A stretch of DNA of 32,749 bases, taken from contig JBDTCO010000055.1 of assembly GCA_039923495.1 (NCBI GenBank), forward strand, positions 1 through 32,749, in the 5' to 3' direction. Under the pieces are notes generated by a model. That model ran no database searches. It was given only the letters and a program-made list of their open reading frames with translations, and was not told the origin of the DNA. Below are positions 27,025 through 32,749 of the stretch, one piece after another. The number at the start of each line of letters is the position of its first letter. Position 1 is the first letter of the stretch. Source of the stretch: JBDTCO01 sp039923495 (GTDB taxonomy: Bacteria > Myxococcota_A > Polyangia > Palsa-1104). The position numbers and the translations under genes are program-made.

Positions 27025-27615
27025 ATGCGCATCACCCACACCCTCGGCAAGGTCGCGGCCGGCATCTTGTTCACCGGCCTGTGCATGGGGTCGAGCTGCT
27101 TTCCCACGGATACCACCGACACCACGGACGGTGGCACCGGCGGCGGGGGCCCGTCCATCGAGGTCACGGTCGATGGGGCGCATGCCGGTCCGTACGCCGC
27201 GGGCGCCGATGCGTACGCCGACTACACGGTCGAGCGCGACGGCGCCGATCAGGTCGCGTCCGCCACGTTCGTGCTCCACGCGACCGGCGTCACCAAGGCC
27301 ACGTGCGATCTCACGCTGCAGCGCTTCGGCTCGGCCATCGCGCCGTTTTCCGCCAACGCGTACAGCATCATCGTCCCCACGACGAACAACACGCCCGATC
27401 GCACCGCGTCGCTCGCCAGCCGGATCATCGTGACCGGCGGCAACCTCACGCTCACCTGTGGCGGCGACGACTGCGCCGGCCTCTTCGTCATCAACATCCT
27501 CGATGCGACGCATGTGGAGGGCTACCTCACCGCGACGATGGCTGATCCGTCCGACGGTCAGACGTCGAGCGTCGTCGTGACGTTCTACGTGCCGTGGCGA
27601 CACTACAGTCCCTGA
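27025..27615 (+). CDS. Probable secreted lipoprotein, unknown function
   Basis: A 196-residue protein. A basic N-terminus (MRITHTLGK) and hydrophobic stretch end in MGSSC, a plausible though atypical lipobox (Cys25). A low-complexity Asp/Thr/Gly linker (TDTTDTTDGGTGGGG) follows, as in many myxobacterial surface lipoproteins. The remaining ~150 residues are rich in Thr, Val and Ala with likely beta strands and three later cysteines (CDL, TCGG, DDC) that could pair. No family recognised. ATG 27025 is chosen over 27007 because a TATGCT hexamer lies between them. It stands alone, convergent with the 5-alpha-reductase gene, whose stop directly abuts its own. Confidence 0.75.
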   Translation: MRITHTLGKVAAGILFTGLCMGSSCFPTDTTDTTDGGTGGGGPSIEVTVDGAHAGPYAAGADAYADYTVERDGADQVASATFVLHATGVTKATCDLTLQRFGSAIAPFSANAYSIIVPTTNNTPDRTASLASRIIVTGGNLTLTCGGDDCAGLFVINILDATHVEGYLTATMADPSDGQTSSVVVTFYVPWRHYSP

Positions 27616-28377
27616 TCAGAGCACGTAGGGAATGATCGCCTTCCGCGCATCGGGGTAGTCCGGGAATGTGCGGCGGTACCAAAGATGGTGCGAGACGGCG
27701 CGCGGCACCAGGTTCGCGAAGGTCCACACGAAGAAGCTGAGCCCGGCGATGGAGCCGGCGGCGAGCGCGAAGCCGAGCCACTCGACGAGCTCGCCGAGGT
27801 AGTTGGGGCTCGTCACGAGCTCGAAGAGTCCACCCCGCGGGATCGAGTAGCCGCCGTCCGGGCTGCGCGGGAGCGCGAACAGCCGACGATCCGCGTCCCA
27901 GTTCACGACGAGCCCGATGACGAAGAGCACGAGGCCGACGAGCACGCGTGGCGTCGCGACGAGGGCGCGTCCGAGCTCGGGTCCGAACAGGGTGATGCCG
28001 CGCGCGTTGAGCCAGCCGTTCATCACGTTGAAGAAGAGGGCGAGCCCGACGACGACGATCGGCATCGGCCTCGTCGAGCGCAGGCGAAACGGATACACGA
28101 GCCCGCGGTTCACGTAGTGCAGCGTCCACATCCCGACGAGCAGCCAGCCGAGCGGCCAGCCGTCTGCGACGAGCAGCGGCAGCGCGAGCGCGGGCATCAC
28201 GACGGCGGCGGGCGACTCCATGAGGAGCCAGCCCCAGCGTGGCGCGATCGTGGGTCCCCAGCCCCGTGCCGCGTGCTTGCCGTAGGGCGCCGCCTTGACG
28301 AGGAGGATCACGAACGTCACCGCGGACAGCACGAACCAGCCGACCAGGACGGCGCGATAGATTGCGTGCTCGTGCAT
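27616..28377 (-). CDS. Steroid 5-alpha-reductase family protein (SRD5A1-like)
   Basis: A 253-residue integral membrane reductase. The whole length follows the animal 3-oxo-5-alpha-steroid 4-dehydrogenase pattern (human SRD5A1, 259 residues): PYGKHA (31-36), ESPAAVVMPAL (54-64), LHYVNRGLVYPF (86-97), RPMPIVV, a DGGYSIPRGGLFELVTSPNYLGE stretch, and the C-terminal HHLWY and FPDYPDARKAIIPYVL. Glu54 and Tyr88 correspond to the catalytic Glu57 and Tyr91 of human SRD5A2 with the same 34-residue spacing. Six to seven membrane helices are apparent. The family reduces the delta-4 double bond of 3-oxosteroids with NADPH; here the substrate could be a bacterial sterol or another enone lipid. It is divergent from an NAD(P)-binding protein gene 37 bases away. 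Confidence 0.9.
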   Translation of the reverse strand: MHEHAIYRAVLVGWFVLSAVTFVILLVKAAPYGKHAARGWGPTIAPRWGWLLMESPAAVVMPALALPLLVADGWPLGWLLVGMWTLHYVNRGLVYPFRLRSTRPMPIVVVGLALFFNVMNGWLNARGITLFGPELGRALVATPRVLVGLVLFVIGLVVNWDADRRLFALPRSPDGGYSIPRGGLFELVTSPNYLGELVEWLGFALAAGSIAGLSFFVWTFANLVPRAVSHHLWYRRTFPDYPDARKAIIPYVL

Positions 28378-28414
28378 GGCCAGACTTTACGCCGGTGTGT
28401 GATACGACGGAGGC

Positions 28415-29050
28415 ATGAGCGAGCGAGCGATCTTCGTGGCGGGTGCGAGCGGCGCGGTCGGACGAGCGCTGGTGCAAGAGGGGCTCTCGGCGGGTGCGCC
28501 GCTCCGTCCTCACTATCGCAAGCTGCCCGAGGGCGGCCTCCCGCACGGCGGCGTCGTCGGCTCGCTCGACGATCATGACTGGCTCACGGAGCAGCTGCGC
28601 GGCATGACGACCGTGCTCCAGCTCATCGGCACGATGAAGAAGCGTTTTGCCGCGGGCGACACGTACGAGACGAGCGATGTGGGCACCACGAGGTCACTCG
28701 TCGAGTGCGCCAAGCGCGCGGGGACCGTCGACCACCTCGTGCTGCTCTCGTCGGTGGGCGCCGGGCATGCCGTCGGTGCGTACCTGAAGGCGAAGGCCCG
28801 CGCCGAGTCGCTCGTGACCGCGAGCGGCCTCTCGTGGACCACGCTGCGACCGGGCGCGTTCGACGGCGGCGGTCACCATGCTCCGCCCGGCCTCGGCCTC
28901 CTCGCGAAGCTCCCCGGGCTGCACAGCATGCGGCCCATTCACGTCGACGAGCTGGCGCGCACCCTCTTGCACATCGCCATCACGCGCGCGCCGCTCGACA
29001 CGGTGCTCGAGGGCGATGCGATCTTCGGCGTCCTCGGGGCCTCGCGATGA
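28415..29050 (+). CDS. NAD(P)-binding atypical SDR protein (NmrA/YwnB-like)
   Basis: A 211-residue Rossmann protein. FVAGASGAVGRALV (residues 7-20) carries GxxGxxG. VLQLIGTMKKRF, LVLLSSVGAGHAVGAYLKAKARAE (Tyr followed by Lys-x-Lys) and LSWTTLRPGAFDGGG follow the atypical short-chain dehydrogenase layout used by NAD(P)H-binding regulators, epimerase-like proteins and some reductases. ATG 28415 is preceded by CGGAGG at 28407-28412, one of the clearer ribosome-binding sites of the window. The stop overlaps the next gene (ATGA). Substrate unknown; closeness to the 5-alpha-reductase gene is suggestive but they are on opposite strands. Confidence 0.87.
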   Translation: MSERAIFVAGASGAVGRALVQEGLSAGAPLRPHYRKLPEGGLPHGGVVGSLDDHDWLTEQLRGMTTVLQLIGTMKKRFAAGDTYETSDVGTTRSLVECAKRAGTVDHLVLLSSVGAGHAVGAYLKAKARAESLVTASGLSWTTLRPGAFDGGGHHAPPGLGLLAKLPGLHSMRPIHVDELARTLLHIAITRAPLDTVLEGDAIFGVLGASR

Positions 29051-29901
29051 CGCCGCCGCCGCGCAAGCGTCAACTGAGGACGTTCCCATCGCTCACCGCC
29101 GCGGACTTCCAGCACCCCGACGACGTGCAGGCGACCGCAGCGCTGCGCTCGGTGCCGGGGCTCGACACCGTCGTGAAGAAGGTGCTCGAGTACGGCTTCG
29201 AGCGCGTCTACTACCTCGAGAACGTCGCGGGCAACGTGCGCGTGACGGAGAAGATGTTCGGGCGCCTGTATCGCAACCTCAAGTGGGGCTGCAAGATCCT
29301 CGGCGTCGACGAACCGGAGATGTACGTCACCGTCGATCCCGTGCCGAACGCGTACACGTACGGGCACACGCGGCCGTTCATCGTGCTGACCTCCGGGCTC
29401 ATCGACATGCTCGACGACGAGGAGCGGTTCTTCGTCATCGGTCACGAGCTCGGTCACATCAAGGCGAGCCACGTGCTGTACACGATGCTCGCGAAGAACA
29501 TCTCCGCCATCGTCGCGCTCGTCGGGCAGGCGACGCTCGGCATCGGCTCGATCCTCGGCCAGGGGCTCGTGCTCGCGCTGCACGACTGGTTCCGCAAGGC
29601 CGAGCTGACGTGCGATCGCGCGGGGCTGCTGTGCGTGCAGGATCTGCAGCCGTGCCTGCGCACGATGATGAAGCTGGCCGGCGGGACCAAGAGCCTCGTG
29701 GCGGAGATGGACGAGCAGGAGTTCCTGCGCCAGATCCGCGCGTACGAGGACACCGACCGTTCGTCGCTGAACAAGGCCTACAAGATCCTGCTGACCGCGT
29801 GGCGCACGCACCCGTTTCCGATCCTGCGCGCGAAGGCGCTCGACCAGTGGTTCGTCGACGGCTACCCGGCGCTCGTGGGCGTTCCGGTGGAGTCGCCGTA
29901 G
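29047..29901 (+). CDS. M48-family zinc metallopeptidase
   Basis: A 284-residue peptidase domain. The zinc motif HELGH is at 133-137, and the third ligand Glu186 lies in AELTCDRAGL with the conserved Asp190, giving the M48 E-x-x-x-D form. VPNAYTYGHTRPFIVLTSGLIDML before the motif is typical of HtpX/Ste24-like proteins. A hydrophobic segment follows the zinc helix (ISAIVALVGQATLGIGSIL), but N-terminal helices as in HtpX are missing, so it may be a soluble or peripherally bound member. ATG 29047 overlaps the preceding stop; the frame is open upstream only as a shadow. Probably involved in protein quality control; target unknown. Confidence 0.92.
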   Translation: MTPPPRKRQLRTFPSLTAADFQHPDDVQATAALRSVPGLDTVVKKVLEYGFERVYYLENVAGNVRVTEKMFGRLYRNLKWGCKILGVDEPEMYVTVDPVPNAYTYGHTRPFIVLTSGLIDMLDDEERFFVIGHELGHIKASHVLYTMLAKNISAIVALVGQATLGIGSILGQGLVLALHDWFRKAELTCDRAGLLCVQDLQPCLRTMMKLAGGTKSLVAEMDEQEFLRQIRAYEDTDRSSLNKAYKILLTAWRTHPFPILRAKALDQWFVDGYPALVGVPVESP

Positions 29902-29910
29902 AGGTATCCT
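29882..29910 (+). promoter_or_regulatory. Putative promoter of the DUF885 gene
   Basis: TTCCGG (29882-29887, weak), a 17-base spacer and TATCCT (29905-29910). The -10-like box ends seven bases before ATG 29918, predicting a leaderless message; no ribosome-binding sequence is present. Confidence 0.4.
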
Positions 29911-29917
29911 CTCGCGC

Positions 29918-31705
29918 ATGAGACTGGTCCTCGCTTCTCTGTTGATTGCCTCCACGGCTGCCGCGCTCCCGCCTCCGCGTGACGTGCACGGCGAGATCGT
30001 CGCGCTCGAGCAGCGCTACCTCGACGGCCTCTTCGCTGCCAAGCCGCACCTCGCGAGCTTCATGGGCGACCACCGCTTCGACGATCGTATCGTCGACCTG
30101 AGCGAAGCCGCGCTGAAGAAGCGCCACGACGAGCTCACGAAGACGCTCGCGAAGATCGCCGCGCTGCGTCCCACCGCGACCGATGACAAGGTCGACCTCG
30201 AGATCATGCGCGACGGCGCTCGCCTCGAGTTGCTCTACCTCGACGAGATCCGCGACTGGGCGTGGGACCCGCGGCTCTACGACTCGTTCCCGTCCTACGA
30301 CCCGCGCGAGGTCGTCGCCGGGCGTCTCGCCGACATCATGCACGGCGACTTCGCACCCGAGGCCGCGCGCAAGAAGAGCATGGTCGCCGAGCTCCTCGGC
30401 CTGCCTGCGTACCTCACCCAGAGCGAGGGCTGGCTCGGCAAGCCGTACCGCGGTCAAAAGGTGCCGACCGGCTGGCGCAACCCGCCGAAGGTCTACGTCG
30501 AGCAGGCGATCAAGGACAACCGCGGGCGCATCGACTTCATCGGTGGCGAGGTCGGCGCGTTCCTCGGTGCCGACGGCAAGACAGCCGTGAACAAGGCGCT
30601 GCTCGCGCTCGACCACTACCAGAGCTTCCTCGAAAAGGAGCTCCTTCCGAAGGCAGACGGCGAGTGGAAGCTCGGTCGCGCCGTCTACGACAAGAAGTTC
30701 CCGCTCGCGTTGCAGACGAAGCGGTCGCCCGACGAGGTCGTGGCGCGCGCGCACGCGGAGTTCGATCGCAGCCGCAAGGAGCTCATCGAGCTGTCGAAGA
30801 AGCTGCACCTCGAGCTGTGGCCGGCCGAGGGCATGCCCACCGGCGCTGCGCTCGTCAACAAGGTGAAGGACGAGCTGTCGAAGGCGCACGCCAAGCCCGG
30901 CGAGCTCGTCGCTGCGCACGCTCGTCGGCTCGACGCGCTGCGCACGTTCCTCGAGAAGAACCACATGGTCGACCTGCCCGGCCGCGAGACGCTGTCCGTC
31001 GAGCCGATGCCCGCGTACAAGCGCGGCTCGAGCGCGGCCGAGTACCTCGCGCCCGGGCTCCTCGACAAGCGGCCCGGCTTCCACGCGACGTACTACGTCG
31101 ACCCGATCGATCCGACGTGGCCCAAGGAGCGCGTCGAGTCGTACCTGCGCGGCCAGAACGACTACGAGGTCGAGCTCGTCGCAGCGCACGAGGCGTATCC
31201 GGGCCACCACACGCAGACGTTCCAGGCGAAGAAGAGCCTGAACGCGCTGCGCGCGACGCTGTGGAACGGCCCGATGGTCGAGGGCTGGGCCGTCTACGGC
31301 GAGGGACAGGTCGTGAAGCGCGGCTGGGGCGGCCTCCGCAACGACCGCTATCGCTTCTTCGATCTGCGCGGTCGCATGATCTCCGCGAGCAACCTCATCC
31401 TCGACGTCGGCTTGCAGCGCGGCACCATGACCGACGCCGAGGCCGTTCGGATGATGGTCGAGGACGGCTTCCAGGAGCCCGCGATGGCCGAGAAGAAGCT
31501 GCTGCGCGCCAAGCTCGACTCGACGCAGCTCGCCCAGTACTTCCTCGGGCTCGACGAGATCGAGTCGCTCGAGGGCGAGGTGCTGAAGGCGCAAGGGAGA
31601 AAGCCCGACGCCGCGTTCCACTACGACTACAACATGGGCCTCATCTCGCACGGGTCGATCGCGGTGCGCTTCCTGCGCGACTACCTGCTTGCTCCCGCGA
31701 AGTGA
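29918..31705 (+). CDS. Secreted DUF885-family metallopeptidase-like protein
   Basis: A 595-residue protein with a Sec signal (MRLVLASLLIASTAAA, cleavage expected near residue 16). The DUF885 zinc-like motif HEAYPGHH is at 424-431, followed by EGWAVYGEGQ, whose glutamate is the likely third ligand. Near the C-terminus AFHYDYNMGLISHGSIAVRF is a typical closing segment. Family members are periplasmic or outer-membrane lipoprotein peptidases of poorly known substrate; some act on dipeptides or oligopeptides. It is probably periplasmic. The final 17 bases overlap the HIT-protein gene on the same strand. Confidence 0.92.
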   Translation: MRLVLASLLIASTAAALPPPRDVHGEIVALEQRYLDGLFAAKPHLASFMGDHRFDDRIVDLSEAALKKRHDELTKTLAKIAALRPTATDDKVDLEIMRDGARLELLYLDEIRDWAWDPRLYDSFPSYDPREVVAGRLADIMHGDFAPEAARKKSMVAELLGLPAYLTQSEGWLGKPYRGQKVPTGWRNPPKVYVEQAIKDNRGRIDFIGGEVGAFLGADGKTAVNKALLALDHYQSFLEKELLPKADGEWKLGRAVYDKKFPLALQTKRSPDEVVARAHAEFDRSRKELIELSKKLHLELWPAEGMPTGAALVNKVKDELSKAHAKPGELVAAHARRLDALRTFLEKNHMVDLPGRETLSVEPMPAYKRGSSAAEYLAPGLLDKRPGFHATYYVDPIDPTWPKERVESYLRGQNDYEVELVAAHEAYPGHHTQTFQAKKSLNALRATLWNGPMVEGWAVYGEGQVVKRGWGGLRNDRYRFFDLRGRMISASNLILDVGLQRGTMTDAEAVRMMVEDGFQEPAMAEKKLLRAKLDSTQLAQYFLGLDEIESLEGEVLKAQGRKPDAAFHYDYNMGLISHGSIAVRFLRDYLLAPAK

Positions 31706-32108
31706 GGACTGCCTCTTCTGCCGCATCGTGCGCGGCGAGGAGCCCGGGACGTTCGTGTGGCGCGACGAGGCCACGGTCGTGTTCCTCGATACGCACCCGC
31801 TCTTCAAGGGCCACGCGCTCGTCGTGCCGGTCGCGCACCACGAGACGCTGACGGACCTGCCAGAGGGCGAGGTGGCCACGCTCTACCGCGTCGTGCAGAG
31901 AACCGCAGCCGCGATGGCGACGCTCGGTGGCGACGGCACCTTCGTCGCGCAGAACAACGTCGTGTCGCAGAGCGTGCCGCACGTGCATGTCCACGTCGTG
32001 CCGCGCCGCAAGAAAGATGGCCTGCGTGGCTTCTTCTGGCCGCGCGTGAAGTACGCCTCCGACGAGGAGCGCGTCGAGTACGCGGCCAGGCTCGCGCAGG
32101 CGTTCTGA
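31689..32108 (+). CDS. HIT-family nucleotide hydrolase
   Basis: A 139-residue histidine triad protein. The N-terminus has CLFCRIVRGEEPG, the usual first strand with two cysteines (a possible zinc site). VFLDTHPLFKGHALVVPVAHHETL follows, and the catalytic triad HVHVHVVP is at residues 98-105. Such proteins hydrolyse AMP-linked compounds (Hint or Ap4A hydrolase types). The only usable start ahead of CLFC is TTG 31689, inside the 3' end of the DUF885 gene (17-base overlap). It is probably translated by coupling with that gene. Confidence 0.93.
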   Translation: MLPRSEDCLFCRIVRGEEPGTFVWRDEATVVFLDTHPLFKGHALVVPVAHHETLTDLPEGEVATLYRVVQRTAAAMATLGGDGTFVAQNNVVSQSVPHVHVHVVPRRKKDGLRGFFWPRVKYASDEERVEYAARLAQAF

Positions 32109-32182
32109 CGCGCGCGAGCGGTCCCACACGCGGAGAGGGTCGCCCAGCTGCACCCGGGCACTAGTCGTGGTGTTATTCGGCC

Positions 32183-32749
32183 ATGGCCGACCGCCCGTCG
32201 TTCGTGAACTACACACCCGTCCCTCTCACGTTCGGCACGAGCGGCCTGCGCGGGCTCGTCGTGGACCTCACGGATCTCGAGGCCTACATCAACGTGAAGG
32301 GTGCGCTGCGCTACCTCGTCGCGCAGGGTGACGTGAAGCCGGGAGGCTCCGTGCTCCTCGGCGGCGACCTGCGGCCGAGCACGTCGCGCATCATGCGGGC
32401 CTGCGCGCAGGCCATCGTCGACTCCGGCCTCGGCGTCGAGAACTCGGGCACGCTGCCGACGCCCGCGCTGGTGCTGCACGGCATCGAGACGCAGCGCGCG
32501 AGCGTCATGGTGACGGGCAGCCACATCCCGTTCGATCGCAACGGCATCAAGGTGGGCAAGAGCGTCGGCGAGCTGCTGAAGAGTGACGAGCCGGGCATCC
32601 TCGCCGAGGTCGCGCACGTGCGCGCCGACGAGTACGGGAGGTCGGCCACCGACTCGGTGTTCGACGCGCACGGCATGCTGCGTTGCGCGGCAGAGCTCCC
32701 GGCCGTCGATACGAGCGCGGAGCAGCGCTACATCCAGCGCTACGTCGCC
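32183..32749 (+). CDS. Phosphomannomutase / alpha-D-phosphohexomutase, 5' part
   Basis: 189 codons are visible before the window ends; the full protein is expected to have over 450 residues. LTFGTSGLRG (about 15-24) is the N-terminal phosphate-binding loop. The catalytic phosphoserine loop is VTGSHIPFDRNGIKVG, with Ser113 in TGSHIP in place of the common TASHNP, a variant I associate with ManB/RfbK-type phosphomannomutases. It would interconvert mannose-6-phosphate and mannose-1-phosphate, the precursor of GDP-mannose used by gmd and fcl in this window. ATG 32183 follows a 74-base gap with TGTTAT six bases ahead. Specificity for mannose rather than glucose is inference. Confidence 0.85.
   Translation, partial: MADRPSFVNYTPVPLTFGTSGLRGLVVDLTDLEAYINVKGALRYLVAQGDVKPGGSVLLGGDLRPSTSRIMRACAQAIVDSGLGVENSGTLPTPALVLHGIETQRASVMVTGSHIPFDRNGIKVGKSVGELLKSDEPGILAEVAHVRADEYGRSATDSVFDAHGMLRCAAELPAVDTSAEQRYIQRYVA

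Noticed and set aside
27607..27622. TGATCA palindrome at the convergent stop codons as a terminator
   Set aside because: Six bases only, no stem of useful length and no T-run; it simply reflects two abutting stop codons.
29459..31879. Open frame of about 800 codons on the minus strand opposite the M48 and DUF885 genes
   Set aside because: The sense strand encodes a signal peptide, HELGH and HEAYPGHH motifs with normal family lengths. The antisense product is low-complexity Leu/Arg/Glu/Val sequence with no domain.
32109..32182. GCCC...GGGC inverted repeat in the gap before the phosphomannomutase as a terminator
   Set aside because: Four base pairs with a ten-base loop and no downstream T-run; expected by chance in GC-rich DNA.

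Overview
The window is gene-dense, very GC-rich bacterial DNA. Codons end mostly in G or C, many starts are GTG or TTG, and genes commonly overlap by 4 bases (ATGA or GTGA). No tRNA, rRNA, insertion sequence, integrase or CRISPR array was seen, and no gene-free stretch exceeds about 110 bases. Gene content and style suggest a Myxococcota (Polyangia-like) chromosome. This is inference: there is no marker gene to settle it.

Layout. (1) 2-967: the 3' end of a membrane protein. (2) 1038-6257: one arginine operon, argR-argC-argG-argH-argJ, with all junctions overlapping except argC-argG (21 bases). It is preceded by a TTGACG promoter and two ARG-box-like sites, so ArgR probably represses its own operon. 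argB, argD and argF are not in the window. (3) 6245-23879: a cell-surface glycan locus in several divergent and convergent blocks. gmd and fcl make GDP-L-fucose. A GT2 enzyme resembling polyprenyl-phosphate sugar synthases (9094-9819) sits next to three large membrane proteins that each carry an acidic D-x-P-x-H motif after the first membrane helix, as GT-C glycosyltransferases do. Two of these belong to a tandemly duplicated two-gene module (DUF2142-like protein plus a 93-residue membrane protein). Soluble glycosyltransferases, an epimerase and a five-gene overlapping operon follow: ABC exporter, two methyltransferase-like proteins, a glycosyltransferase and a hexapeptide acyltransferase. (4) 23914-26945: a tight operon of a Cupin_5 protein, a seven-helix membrane protein, a monohaem cytochrome c lipoprotein, a SIS-like protein and a 38-residue membrane peptide. 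(5) 27025-32749: a probable lipoprotein, a close relative of animal steroid 5-alpha-reductases, an NAD(P)-binding protein, an M48 peptidase, a secreted DUF885 peptidase, a HIT protein, and the start of a phosphomannomutase that could feed GDP-mannose to gmd and fcl.

How they work together. The glycan locus can be read as a pathway: phosphomannomutase to GDP-mannose, Gmd and Fcl to GDP-fucose, cytoplasmic glycosyltransferases and methyl/acyl decorations, export by the MsbA/PglK-type ABC protein, and periplasmic GT-C enzymes using polyprenyl-phosphate sugars. A recurring -10-like hexamer lies only 6 to 17 bases before many first genes of transcription units, which suggests leaderless or short-leader mRNAs. 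The most distinctive observations are the duplicated DUF2142/93-residue module, the 5-alpha-reductase with its catalytic Glu and Tyr conserved at the same spacing as in the human enzyme, the cytochrome/SIS/micro-protein operon, and the ARG-box operator.
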